Notes: generated by a model not told the origin, from the sequence alone. 64,000 bases of DNA from Lamellibrachia satsuma (GCA_033239005.1 BSQZ01000051.1:124001-188000), one strand, 5' to 3'; shown: positions 1-11,820, counted from the stretch's first letter. Numbers and translations are program-made.

Positions 1-660
1 TTTTGTTACACCACTGATGTGACTGTTTCACCAGTGAGATCACTGTTTCTCCTGTGAGGTCACTTTGTTTCACCAGTGAGGTCACTTTGTTTCACCAGTG
101 AGGTATCTTTGTTTCTCACGTGAGGTCGTGTTGTTTCGTCAGTGAGGTCATTCTGTTTCATCAGTAAGGTCACTATGTTTTAGTTGTGAAGTCACTTTCT
201 TTTACCAGTGAGGTCAGTTTGTTTCATCAGTGAAGTTACACTGAAGTAACTTTGTTTCACCAGGGAGGTCACTATGTTTCACCAGTGAGATCACTGTTTC
301 ATTAGTGTCTGCTGTGAGGTCACTTTGTTTCACTGGTGAGGTCACTTTATATCACATGTGAGGTAACTTTTTTCATCAGTGAGGTCTGTTTGTTTCATCA
401 GTGAGGTAATTTTTTCATCCATGAGGTCACTTTGTTTCACAGGCGAGGTTACTTTGTTTCACCAGTGAGGTGATGTTGTTTCACAAGTGAGGTCACTATT
501 TCATCAGTGATATTACACTGTTTAATTATTGAGTTCACTTTGTTTTATTTGTGAGACCACTTTGTTTCATCAGTGAGGTCGCTTTGTTTCATCAGTGAGG
601 TCGCTTTGTTTCCCAAGTGAGGTGTGTTTAAATTGTTTCATCTGAGAAGTTATATTATTT
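1..660. repeat. 22-bp degenerate minisatellite
   Basis: The stretch is built from imperfect copies of a roughly 22-bp unit containing 'tttcaccagtgaggtcac', with period shifts and point changes. It begins before the window edge, so the full length is unknown. The copies are diverged, which suggests an old array. Most units carry GTGAGGT, which resembles a 5' splice site on the plus strand, but no exon is visible beside it. No coding potential is seen. Confidence 0.85.
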
Positions 661-1339
661 CATCTGTTTAATTTTTTCAGAGAAATGTCGCAATTTGATA
701 AGGCATGTGGGAATTTATTGAAACATGATCTTTTGTCCTGTTCCGCATGTGTCTGAACTGTTTTTATATGTTTTGTCTGCTGAAACATCCCAAAGCTTGT
801 GGCAGGTGACGCAGGTGCAGAGGTTTTCACTGCTTCAGCAAATTGCACAGTTTGACCGATCGTGTCTTCTACATAACATTTATCCTCCAATGTGCTTAAT
901 TATTGGCTGTCAGTAGCTGACAACGTCACCATGCCAAGGTACTTTAAATATTCTTTTCGTGAAACCACACACCATCCAATTGTTGTCAGGCACTTTACAA
1001 TATGTTGTTTTTACTGAAGTACATGTCATCTAATCTTCTTAATCATAGTTTGTTCATGACAAAGGTTGTTTATTATGGCTTATTGTGAGATTGTCCATTC
1101 ATAACTCATAAGGGTTGTTTACCAAGGCACTTTACAATATTGTCTGCTCATAAATCAATTGCTGTATATCAGTAGCTTTGTAATTGAGTTTGATGTGCTG
1201 TTTTTAATGCTGCAACATTTAGGCCAGACACGTCCTAGTTACAGCGCATCCTCAATTATTCCTTCTCCTGATGGGTTATTCCTCAAACTTGTATAGACGG
1301 CCACAGTTTATCAGTGGCGCTGGTTCAGACTTGCCAGTC
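661..1339. other. Unannotated spacer between two minisatellites
   Basis: Mostly AT-rich sequence with a somewhat less AT-rich patch at about 700-910 that is open on both strands. Neither reading shows a recognisable domain, and I found no convincing splice sites around it. A weak acceptor-like CAG occurs at 1304-1306, just before the 41-bp array. I cannot support a gene here. Confidence 0.5.
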
Positions 1340-4300
1340 TTGCTGTACATCAAAGACCCTTGGTGACATCACAAGGTGAATTGCTGTACATCAAAGACCC
1401 TTGGTGACATCACAAGGTGCAGTGCTGTACATCAAAGACCCTTGGTGACATCACAAGGTGAATTGCTGTACATCAAAGACCCTTGGTGACATCACAAGGT
1501 GCAGTGTTGTACATCAAAGACCCTTGGTGACATCACAAGGTGCAGTGTTGTACATCAAAGACCCTTGGTGACATCACAAGGTGAATTGCTGTACATCAAA
1601 GACCCTTGGTGACATCACAAGGTGCAGTGTTGTACATCAAAGACCCTTGGTGAGATCACAAGGTGCAGTGCTGTACATCAAAGACCCTTGGTGAGATCAC
1701 AAGGTGCAGTGTTGTACATCAAAGACCCTTGGTGAGATCACAAGGTGCAGTGTTGTACATCAAAGACCCTTGGTGACATCACAAGGTGAATTGCTGTACA
1801 TCAAAGACCCTTGGCGAGATCACAAGGTGCAGTGTTGTACATCAAAGACCCTTGGTGACATCACAAGGTGCAGTGGTGTACATCAAAGACCCTTGGTGAC
1901 ATCACAAGGTGCAGTGTTGTACATCAAAGACCCTTGGTGACATCACAAGGTGCAGTGTTGTACATGAAAGACCCTTGGTGACATCACAAGGTGCAGTGCT
2001 GTATATCAAAGACCCTTGGTGACATCACAAGGTGCAGTGCTGTACATCAAAGACCCTTGGTGACATCACAAGGTGAATTGCTGTACATCAAAGACCCTTG
2101 GTGACATCACAAGGTGCAGTGTTGTACATCAAAGACCCTTGGTGAGATCACAAGGTGCAGTGTTGTACATCAAAGACCCTTGGTGAGATCACAAGGTGCA
2201 GTGTTGTACATCAAAGACCCTTGGTGACATCACAAGGAGCAGTGTTGTACATCAAAGACCCTTGGTGACATCACAAGGTGAATTGCTGTACATCAAAGAC
2301 CCTTGGTGACATCACAAGGTGAATTGCTGTACATCAAAGACCCTTGGTGACATCACAAGGTGCAGTGCTGTACATCAAAGACCCTTGGTGACATCACAAG
2401 GTGAATTGCTGTACATCAAAGACCCTTGGTGACATCACAAGGTGCAGTGTTGTACATCAAAGACCCTTGGTGACATCACAAGGTGCAGTGTTGTACATCA
2501 AAGACCCTTGGTGACATCACAAGGTGAATTGCTGTACATCAAAGACCCTTGGTGACATCACAAGGTGCAGTGTTGTACATCAAAGACCCTTGGTGACATC
2601 ACAAGGTGCAGTGCTGTACATCAAAGACCCTTGGTGACATCACAAGGTGCAGTGCTGTACATCAAAGACCCTTGGTGACATCACAAGGTGCAGTGTTGTA
2701 CATCAAAGACCCTTGGTGACATCACAAGGTGCAGTGTTGTACATGAAAGACCCTTGGTGACATCACAAGGTGCAGTGCTGTACACCAAAGACCCTTGGTG
2801 ACATCACAAGGTGCAGTGCTGTACATCAAAGACCCTTGGTGACATCACAAGGTGAATTGCTGTACATCAAAGACCCTTGGTGACATCACAAGGTGCAGTG
2901 TTGTACATCAAAGACCCTTGGTGAGATCACAAGGTGCAGTGTTGTACATCAAAGACCCTTGGTGAGATCACAAGGTGCAGTGTTGTACATCAAAGACCCT
3001 TGGTGACATCACAAGGAGCAGTGTTGTACATCAAAGACCCTTGGTGACATCACAAGGTGAATTGCTGTACATCAAAGACCCTTGGTGACATCACAAGGTG
3101 AATTGCTGTACATCAAAGACCCTTGGTGACATCACAAGGTGCAGTGCTGTACATCAAAGACCCTTGGTGACATCACAAGGTGAATTGCTGTACATCAAAG
3201 ACCCTTGGTGACATCACAAGGTGCAGTGCTGTACATCAAAGACCCTTGGTGAGCTCACAAGGTGCAGTGCTGTACATCAAAGACCCTTGGTGAGATCACA
3301 AGGTGAATTGCTGTACATCAAAGACCCTTGGTGAGATCACAAGGTGCAGTGCTGTACAACGAAGACCCTTGGTTAGATCACAAGGTGCATTGCTGTACAT
3401 CAAAGACCCTTGGTGAGATCACAAGGTGCAGTGCTGTACAACGAAGACCCTTGTTGACATCACAAGGTGCAGTGCTGTACATCAAAGACCCTTGGTGAGC
3501 TCACAAGGTGCAGTGCTGTACATCAAAGACCCTTGGTGAGATCACAAGGTGAATTGCTGTACATCAAAGACCCTTGGTGAGATCACAAGGTGCAGTGCTG
3601 TACATCAAAGACCCTTGGTGAGATCACAAGGTGCAGTGCTGTACATGAAAGACCCTTGGTGAGATCACAAGGTGCAGTGTTGTACATCAAAGACCCTTGG
3701 TGACATCACAAGGTGCACTGCTGTACATCAAAGACCCTTGGTGAGATAACAAGGTGCAGTGCTGTGCATCAAAGACCCTTGGTGAGATCACAAGGTGCAG
3801 TGCTGTACATCAAATACCTTTGGTGAGATCACAAGGTGAATTGCTGTACATCAAAGAGCCTTGGTGAGATCACAAGGTGCAGTGCTGTACATCAAAGACC
3901 CTTGGTGGGATCACAAGGTGAATTGCTGTACATCAAAGACCCTTGGTGAGATCACAAGGTGCAGTGCTGTACATCGAAGACCCTTGGTGAGATCACAAGG
4001 TGCAGTGCTGTACAACGAAGACCCTTGGTGAGATCACAAGGTGCAGTGCTGTACATCAAAGACCCTTGGTGAGATCACAAGGTGCAGTGCTGTACAACGA
4101 AGACCCTTGTTGAGATCACAAGGTGCAGTGCTGTACAACGAAGACCCTTGGTGAGATCACAAGGTGCAGTGCTGTACATGAAAGACCCTTGGTGAGATCA
4201 CAAAGTGCAGTGCTGTACAACGAAGACCCTTGGTGAGATCACAAGGTGCAGTGCTGTACATGAAAGACCCTTGGTGAGATCACAAGGTGCAGTGCTGTAC

Positions 4301-5990
4301 AACGAAGACCCTTGGTGAGATCACAAGGTGCAGTGCTGTACATCGAAGACCCTTGGTGAGATCACAAGGTGCAGTGCTGTACATCAAAGACCCTTGGTGA
4401 CCTCACAAGGTGCAGTGCTGTACATCGAAGACCCTTGGTGAGATCACAAGGTACAGTGCTGTACATGAAAGACCCTTGGTGACATCACAAGGTGCAGTGC
4501 TGTACATCGAAGACCCTTGGTGACATCACAAGGTGCAGTTTTGTACATTAAAGACCCTTGGTGAGATCATAAGGTGCAGTGCTGTACAACGAAGACCCTT
4601 GGTGAGATCACAAGGTGCAGTGCTGTACAACAAAGACCCTTGGTGAGATCACAAGGTGCAGTGCTGTACATCAAAGACCCTTGGTGAGATCACAAGGTGA
4701 ATTGCTGTACATCAAAGACCCTTGGTGAGATCACATGGTCCATTGCTGTATATCAAAGACCCTTGGTAAGATCACATGGTCCATTGCTGTGCATCAAAGA
4801 CCCTTGGTGAGATCACAGAGTCCATTGGTGCACATCAAAGACCCTTGGTGGGATCACAAGGTCCATTGCTGTGCATCAAAGACCCTTGGTGAGATCACAA
4901 GGTCCATTGCTGCACATCAAAGACCCTTGGTGAGATCACAAGGTCCATTGCTGTGCATCAAAGACCCTTGGTGAGATCACAAGGTCCATTGCTGTACATC
5001 AAAGACCCTTTGTGAGATCACAAGTCCATTGCTGTACATGAAAGACCCTTGGTGAGATCTCAAGATACATTACTGTAAATCAAAGACCCTTGGTGAGATC
5101 ACAAGTCCATTGCTGTACATGAAAGACCCTTGGTGAGATCACAAGTCCATTGCTGTACATGAAAGACCCTTGGTGAGATCTCAAGATACATTAATGTAAA
5201 TCAAAGACCCTTGGTGAGATCACAAGTCCATTGCTGTACATGAAAGACCCTAGGTGAGATCTCAAGATACATTACTGTAAATCAAAGACCCTTGGTGAGA
5301 TCACAAGTCCATTGCTGTGCATCAAAAACCCTTGGTGAGATCACAAGGTCCATTGCTGTGCATCAATGACCCTTGGTGAGATCACAAGTCCATTGCTGTG
5401 CATCAAAGACCCATGGTGAGATCACAAGGTCCATTGCTGAGCATCAAAGACCCTTGGTGAGATCACAAGGTCCATTGCTGTGCATCAAAGACCCTTGGTG
5501 AGATCACAAGGTCCATTGCTGTGCATCAAAGACCCTTGTTGAGATCACAAGGTCCATTGCTGGGCATCAAAGACCCTTGATGAGATCACAAGGTCCATTG
5601 CTGTGCATCAAAGACCCTTGGTGAGATCACAAGGTTCATTGCTGTGCATCAAAGACCCTTGGTGAGATCACAAGGTCCATTGCTGTGCATCAAAGACCCT
5701 TGGTGAGATCACAAGGTCCATTGCTGTGCATCAAAGACCCTTGTTGAGATCACAAGGTCCATTGCTGGGCATCAAAGACCCTTGATGAGATCACAAGGTC
5801 CATTGCTGTGCATCAAAGACCCTTGGTGAGATCACAAGGTTCATTGCTGTGCATCAAAGATCCTTGGTGAGATCACAAGTCCATTGCTGTACATGAAAGA
5901 CCCTTGGTGAGATCTCAAGATACATTACTGTGCATCAAAGACCCTTGGTGAGATCACAATTTCCATTACTGTGCATCACGTCAAGATAAA
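1340..5990. repeat. 41-bp minisatellite, about 113 units, with block duplications
   Basis: Tandem copies of a 41-bp unit containing 'tacatcaaagacccttggtg' followed by a/cATCACAAGGTG and then variant endings (GAATTGCTG, CAGTGCTG or CAGTGTTG). Rare variants recur at whole-unit distances: the GAAAG variant at 1961 and 2740, and AAGGAGC at 2234 and 3013, are both 779 bp (19 units) apart. GAGCTC recurs at 3251 and 3497 (6 units), and CTTGTTG at 5535 and 5740 (5 units). From about 4730 the unit changes to a CCATTGCTGTGCATC subtype. Because 3 x 41 is divisible by 3, long repetitive open frames arise by chance. These are not genes. Confidence 0.95.
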
Positions 5991-6750
5991 TCTGTTGAGG
6001 TGGGAGTTTTAATTATGTTTTATAATGATTTAATGATCACAATGTGTTATAATTACATACAGCCATAACAGAAACATAACATTTCATGTTATCTTTGTAT
6101 TTTGTCATGAAGCAGAGATTGTCTGCCCTTAAAGCCGGTGGTTTTTTTCTCAGTGTTTTTTAGTTTGATACAAATATGCTATATGGTAATATTTATTTCA
6201 GTAATATAATAATAATAGCAACAATGACAATAAAATATATTTGATAAAATAATATTAATAACTGTATGCAAATATACAAGCAGTTACTAGTTTCATTAAT
6301 TCTATTAATGCATTGGTTCCTCTTTGATTATCCACGGTATTCCTCCAAACTTCCCATGAAGGTCAGTGGTGGTTGGAGAGGAATGAAGTGACATTGTAGG
6401 GACAGTTGATATATTGTCATCCTAATATCCACTTGTTAAGGGTCCAGCTGCACCAAACAGGAACAGATTAGGATTGATGAGAGAGTGGAAGTGTTGTAAG
6501 CCAGCGGGCTGGGAGGTTCTTGATGGTTGGATGATATGTGCGACAAGTTACTTCCGTTGACAAGAGCGATTGGTGGTTTTTAAATTACCTGGGTTAAATT
6601 AAGATGGATCTGACAGGGTTGAATATGAAAGCATGATAATCTATATTGTTTATGCAGGTCTAGATGTTAGCTTTGTCATTCTGTGATCCGCATATTTTCA
6701 GGTTTTATTTTGTGTCATTAGGATAGGATGTTTTATATTCAGATGTTTTA
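5991..6750. other. Non-repetitive AT-rich spacer
   Basis: Low-complexity ATA/TAA-rich DNA near 6180-6300, followed by ordinary sequence to 6750. I see no coding exon, RNA gene or recognisable element. Confidence 0.5.
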
Positions 6751-7145
6751 AGTACTTACTAGAGGTCCCCCCTCAATTCCATTTTTTTTTCAAGTCCTAA
6801 CTAGAGGTCCCTCCTCAATTCCATTTTTTGGTTCAAGTACTTATTAGAGGTCCCTCTTCAATTAAATTGTTTGGTTCAAGTACTTATTAGAGGTCCCTCC
6901 TGAATTAAATTGTTTGGTTCAAGTACTTATTAGAGGTCCCTCCTCAATTTGTTTTTTGTTCAAGTACTTATTAGAGGTCCCTCCTCAATTTGTTTTTTGT
7001 TCAAGTACTTATTAGAGGTCCCTCCTCAATTAGTTGTTTTGTTCAAGTACTTATTAGAGGGGCCCCCTGAATTAGTTGTTTTGTTCAAGTACTTATTAGA
7101 GGGGCCCCCTGAATTAGTTGTTTTGTTCAAGTACTTATTAGAGGT
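6750..7145. repeat. 41-42 bp minisatellite at the edge of repeat R
   Basis: About nine copies of a unit containing 'caagtacttattagaggtcc' then CTCCTCAATT and a T-rich spacer. Copy starts at 6961, 7002, 7044, 7086 and 7128 give a 41-42 bp period. The array runs straight into the body of dispersed repeat R. The other R copies carry one to two copies of the same AGGTCCCTCCTCAATT motif at the same end, so the array is an expansion of the repeat's own terminus. Confidence 0.85.
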
Positions 7146-7490
7146 CCCTCCTCAATTCGATTTTTTTCCATCTCATTTAAAATTCATTTTGCGAAAATTC
7201 AAACCTACCTGGTATCCACTTTGATATGCTAGTTCACTTGTGCAACTTTTAGTAGTTTTTGTGAAATCGTCAGACAAACTGTTAAATTATTTAATTCTGT
7301 ATCCAGAATTTATTATAGTGACAAAATATAAACGCTGAAAATTCACGAATTTTACCCTTAGTGAAATTTTATAACTTTATGATGTGATCAGAGAGAGGAT
7401 GGAAGTCACGCCAGTGATCAGCCTTGACCCCATAAAGCGTCTACTGTTTGGGATATCTACTGTTTTGAGCCTTACCAGATCTAATGACTA
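7146..7490 (+). repeat. Dispersed repeat R, copy 1, left part
   Basis: The sequence matches 34216-34520 and the reverse complement of 20940-21254, with shared blocks such as 'caaacctacct', 'gtatccact' and 'gagccttaccagatctaa'. A LINE on the opposite strand interrupts the copy at about 7491, and the rest of R resumes near 9625. No open reading frame is conserved among the copies, so R looks like a non-autonomous element. Confidence 0.75.
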
Positions 7491-8201
7491 AACATACATA
7501 CATACATACACCCTCTTCAGCTCTATTAGGCTAATAGCCTTTTAGCTGGTCTTTACTGTAGGTTGTGCACATGGGTGGGAAATTGTCACTTTGCTCAAAG
7601 GTGTAAGCGCACCACAATTTGTCTAGGTTAACTTTGAATGCATTTAATGTGCTGAAACGACATCCTCTGTGAGAGAGTTCCACCTGTTCACTACTCTGTG
7701 TCTAAAGTAGCTCCTCCGTTGTCTAGCTGTCACACGTTCCTTCTTGAGCTTCAGGGTGTGTCACCTCGTCACTGTGGTGTGGTCCATCTGAAGTGGCATT
7801 TTGTAGACTTTGTAGATGCCATGCAGATATTTGTAGACTTGGATCATGTCTCCTCTTGCTCTTCTGTAGTATAGGCTTGGTAGCTTCAACGCCTTCAATC
7901 TGTCACAATACTCCTGGCACAGTTTTGGAATTAGCTTTGTTGCTCTTCGTTATACATTTTCAAGTATCCTTTGGTCTATCTTGAGTGTTGGGGCCCAGAT
8001 AACATTTCCATATTCTAGAATAGGTCTGACCTGACTTTAGTTCCAGGTCCACTTGCACCCCAAGTCTCTCTCATTTGTGGTCTCCCCCAGGGTGGTATTA
8101 GTTCCACTGCTGGCTATAACGTATTCATATTTATGGTTGTTTCGCCCTAAATGCACAACTTTGCATTTCTCTTCATTAAAACTTAGTTGCCATGTTTTGG
8201 A

Positions 8202-8468
8202 TCACTCTTCTAGTTGTTTTAGGTCTGCCTGTAGTGTCTCTTGGTCAGACTGAATGGTGATTTGTCTGTAGATTTTGGTGTCATCAGCAAACATGTGAAC
8301 AGGTGATTCCACCACCTCTGGCATGTCGTTGATGTAGCATACAAAGAGGATTGGGCCGAGTACACTTTGTTGTGGAATGCCGCTCGCGACGATTTGCAAC
8401 CATTGATGATAACACGTTGGCGTCTTCCATCCAGGAAGGCTGCTATCCACTGTAGCACTTTGCCACAT
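8202..8468 (-). pseudogene. LINE reverse transcriptase, catalytic continuation after a frameshift
   Basis: This frame continues the same protein with GIPQQSVLGPILFVCYIND and MFADDTKIY. FADD is the catalytic metal-binding box of LINE reverse transcriptases. The usual GVPQGS is changed to GIPQQS. Below 8202 further degraded coding is visible down to about 7560, including blocks resembling the C-terminal domain. Frameshifts make it non-functional. Confidence 0.8.
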
Positions 8469-9514
8469 ATCCCATAACCTTTGAGCTTGACTAGTAGTCT
8501 CTGGTGTGGGACCATGTCGAATGCTTTGGCGAAGTCAAGGTAAATTGCGTCAATACCCTCTCCATGTTCAATAGCTTCGGTCCACTTATCAAGAACTGTA
8601 AGGAGCTGAGTGGTGCATGAGCAACCATGGACAAAGCCATGTTGAAAACTTGACAGTAAGTTATTAGTCAACATGTGTTCCATCACTTCATTTCTTACCA
8701 ACTGCTCCATCATCTTACAGGCTACGGAGGTCAGACTCACTGGACGGTAGTTCCCTGTTATGTGTTTCTTGCCCTTCTTAAATACTGGTGTAATATTTCC
8801 TTCTTTCCAGCATTGTGGTAAGGCTCCCTCATCGAGTGATTTTGCGAATAGTTCTCGGAAAGATTCAACCAGTTCATTTGCCATTTCAACCAGAGGACGA
8901 GGATGGAGACCATCAGGTCCTGGTGGTTTTGTGGTCTTCAATGTCTTCAATATCTTCTCTACTTTCTCGTCTGTGATCATGGAGTCAGTCAGTTCTTCTG
9001 TGTTGTGTAGTGTTCTCTCAAATGTCAAGATATTTTCAAGACTTTCTTGAGTGAAGACACTCGTGAAGTAGGAGTTCAGTATCTCAGCTTTGTCAACGTC
9101 GGTTTCTGTCATGGTCCCATTTGGACGTTCGAGGTCAGCCACAGTTGAACAAGTCTTCATCTTTGACCTGACATATTTGTAAAAAGCCTTGGGCTTGGCT
9201 TCAGTTTCATTGGCTATTTGTCTCTCGAAATCACGAACTACTTTCCTCACATCTGTCTTTACTCTGTTTGATGTTCTTCTGTATTTAATGTAATTCTGCT
9301 TATCTCTGGTTTCTCGGTACCACTTATATGCCTCAGACTTTCTCTTGATTGAAGTGATGGTCTTGGAATTTGTCCATACCGGTCTGTGTTTTCTTGCTTC
9401 ACCTCCCATTGAGTGTTTTGGTATATGTGTGTCAGTCGCATTTCTGATGGATTTCTCTGTTGATTTATCTTTGAATTCTCCTTTCCAGTTCCTAGAGGTC
9501 ATCATTTCTATCAT
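8219..9514 (-). pseudogene. LINE reverse transcriptase, 5' part
   Basis: The 431-residue open frame carries reverse-transcriptase landmarks: NYRPVSLTSVACKMMEQ, then AIYLDFAKAFDMVPHQRLL (the first catalytic aspartate block), then FLDGRRQRVIING. Shortly after this block the frame is lost and the reading continues in another frame at 8202-8468. The endonuclease part normally found upstream is absent. It is a dead fragment of a mobile-element protein, not a host gene. The CR1/Jockey assignment rests on motif spacing and sequence flavour only. Confidence 0.85.
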
Positions 9515-9624
9515 GCCATCATAGTTTCCTTTGTCATATTTGTATTTATTGATACCAGATTTGGTTGACTTCGTATAGCAGCAAAAATTGTACTTCAGTA
9601 GTGTGTGATGACTTTTTCAAGAAC

Positions 9625-9770
9625 ATTTTTTAGATGATTTCAACAAAAATACACACTTTTTATTAAACTGACTGCAGATATTACTTAAACTTTTCACACA
9701 CTACATATTAGGACATCAACAAACTGGATTCACGATAGGCTAAATCAGCTGAGGATGCAGTTTTAAATGT
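9625..9770 (+). repeat. Dispersed repeat R, copy 1, right part
   Basis: It resumes R after the LINE, matching 34545-34690 with 'gatgatttcaacaaaaatac', 'gatattacttaaa' and the end 'gaggatgcagttttaa'. Together with 7146-7490 it makes one R copy of the usual length. Confidence 0.7.
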
Positions 9771-10330
9771 TAGGTATCAGGGAATCAGTGATATGACTTA
9801 TGATCATTCTTGAAATGTTAAACTTATGATATATGTAGGATCTTTATGGAAAATTCCGAATAAACTTTTTGTGAAATGGATGAAAGCAACAAAATTTTTT
9901 TCATATGACCGGTGTATTTTTTTACAAAAGTTATACTGGTATTAATGGTGATTCCTCCCCACTAAAAAAGTTGAGATATGTCACCATCTAGTGCCGACCT
10001 GTAGTACTTGGTGCATGTTTGTTTCAGAAACACTGTTTCCATCATATTCATAGTGTGTGTTACAACTGAATTGTCGCCGTTTCTTGTAAATTTTGGCTGT
10101 ATTGAAGCATTGGAGCCACTTGGTATGTGTAAACGCAGGCATAGCCAGGTTTACATGAGCCGATGTTGTTGTAGCAACAAGCCATTACTGTCGCAAGTGC
10201 CAGATAATATTGCAGCTTGATCATCCCGTGTAAACTCTACGTCACAGCGATGCATCGCAGTGACGTCGCACAAAATTAAAATGTACAAATGATCCTTTTT
10301 GGAGGCAATGTCGCGTGCGATATGAAATGG
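9771..10330. other. Spacer with a 28-bp near-palindrome
   Basis: No gene is recognisable. At 10239-10266 lies a near-perfect palindrome, ACGTCAC-A-GCGATGCATCGC-A-GTGACGT, with a single mismatched pair. It contains two TGACGT half-sites of the CRE type in opposite orientation. It may be the end or centre of a degraded DNA transposon. Confidence 0.45.
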
Positions 10331-10760
10331 GCTTGACCTTTTCTGATGATGTAACCATCGCTTAGTCGCTCCATGGGATCACTCTGATAATAGTTGGCGC
10401 CCAAGTTAGTTTGCAGGCTTGACCTTTTCTGATGATGTAACCATCGCTTAGTCGCTCCATGGGATCACTCCGATAATAGTTGGCGCCCAAGTTAGTTTGC
10501 AGGCTTGACCTTTTCTGATGATGTAACCATCGCTTAGTCGCTCCATGGGATCACTCCGATAATAGTTGGCGCCCAAGTTAGTTTGCAGGCTTGACCTTTT
10601 CTGATGATGTAACCATCGCTTAGTCGCTCCATGGGATCACTCCGATAATAGTTGGTGCCCAAGTTAGTTTGCAGGCTTGACCTTTTCTGATGATGTAACC
10701 ATCGCTTAGTCGCTCCATGGGATCACTCCGATAATAGTTGGCGCCCAAGTTAGTTTGCAG
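10331..10760. repeat. Five near-identical 86-bp tandem repeats
   Basis: Copies start at 10331, 10417, 10503, 10589 and 10675, exactly 86 bp apart, and end at 10760. The unit begins GCTTGACCTTTTCTGATGAT and ends AGTTAGTTTGCAG. Only a few positions differ between copies (for example ACTCTG/ACTCCG and TTGGCG/TTGGTG), so the amplification is recent. No protein is conserved across the units. Confidence 0.95.
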
Positions 10761-11514
10761 ATAAAAAATTAAGCATCTTTTGGAGGGATTTATTCATTTA
10801 ACCTATACCCCTTTAGAGACATAATTTCCCTGGAATTATATCTCAACCAAGATTTGATTAGAACACATACGTTTTTGCGGGAATAAATCAGCATTTCATT
10901 TACATTTCCTAGCTAATTTTCATACTCTACCACAAAACGAACATTTTTAGTGGTTCCGAGGTCCCATTTTTCATCCAATTTTAATCCTCCAAGTTCATAG
11001 GAACACTTGCCCAACTGTCGACCAGGTGATTGACAAGTTCGCTGCTACGAACACATGTCGACTGGTGTTCAACGTTTGGTTTTTTATTTAGGCCCCGCCC
11101 CAATGAAAAATTCTGGATACATCCCAGTCTCGTATGTCTATAGTAATTCAGACAATCAAGATGTGATGTCACAATTGTTGATGTGCTCTGTTGCATACGG
11201 TATACACAAAGCGATGTATGTCCAAAATACATTTATTACATGAGAACGTAACACTTATCTGACATGTGTGACAGCAGATCAAGAGCAGAGGGCTGAGCCG
11301 CTGCATGTAACAGCAGAGTTAGTGTCGCAAGCGTTAATGTGTGTCCCAGTATAAAGTCCATTCATTAACAACAATGGTGTGGCATGTGACACATCAACCT
11401 CATTAATATGACAGATCAGTATTTATTTCAGACTTAAAGAAGGTAGAAAAACATGAGGATTCAAAGTGACAATAGTAAAATAGAATGGATATATGAAAGT
11501 ATTCATTCTCCCAT
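10761..11514. other. Spacer with no recognised feature
   Basis: Ordinary AT-rich DNA. Short opposing open frames near 10981-11243 overlap each other and show no domain, start context or splice support. I see nothing to annotate. Confidence 0.4.
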
Positions 11515-11820
11515 AGGATGATAAATATCATATTCGACCTAAATACGTGCACAGTATGCTTGAAAAATAATTAGGCTATGGACAAATTTCAAGGAACCAT
11601 TTCTCTAGACAAAAATGTCACTGTATAACACTGTGGAGTCATTTGGTCACCAGTGTAGAACAACTGAAAAGTGGTGTCTACTGTTTAACACCAAATGGTG
11701 ACACTTAAGTTGTTCCACACTAGTCAAATTACAGTAATTAAGGATCAAATGCTGCTGATTAAAAAAAGGATGTACGCAAATTAGGGCGTGTACGCTTAAT
11801 AGGTCGAATACGGTAAATGG
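11515..11820 (+). mobile_element. MITE-like repeat S, copy 1
   Basis: A roughly 300-bp repeat that also occurs at 25650-25860 and 45225-45535. The ends are inverted: it starts near 'atattcgacctaaatacg' and ends 'cgcttaataggtcgaatacg'. Inside is an imperfect hairpin between GTGTAGAACAACT and AGTTGTTCCACAC. No coding sequence is present. These traits fit a non-autonomous DNA transposon. I cannot name its family. Confidence 0.65.

Larger units (their letters stand above)
7491..9600 (-). mobile_element. 5'-truncated CR1/Jockey-type LINE nested in repeat R
   Basis: On the minus strand this reads as the reverse-transcriptase half of a non-LTR retrotransposon, from the region before the fingers through the palm and on to the C-terminal domain. 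The 3' end at about 7495-7511 is a tandem of 'catacata' (TGTATG repeats on the element strand), a typical LINE tail. The 5' end lies somewhere in 9540-9625, so endonuclease and ORF1 are missing. The insertion splits repeat R, so the LINE arrived later than R. Confidence 0.85.

Noticed and set aside
660..916. Overlapping open frames on both strands, one cysteine-poor, one with hints of a zinc-knuckle-like region
   Set aside because: No conserved spacing, no splice partners and no similarity I can defend.
1704..5000. Open frames through the 41-bp array encoding repeated LLYIKDPW-like peptide
   Set aside because: The frame stays open only because three units equal 123 bp. Nearby variants break it, and no start, stop or splice context fits a gene.
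1..6000. CRISPR array, suggested by regular repeats
   Set aside because: There are no unique spacers. Units are directly adjacent minisatellite copies in an animal genome.
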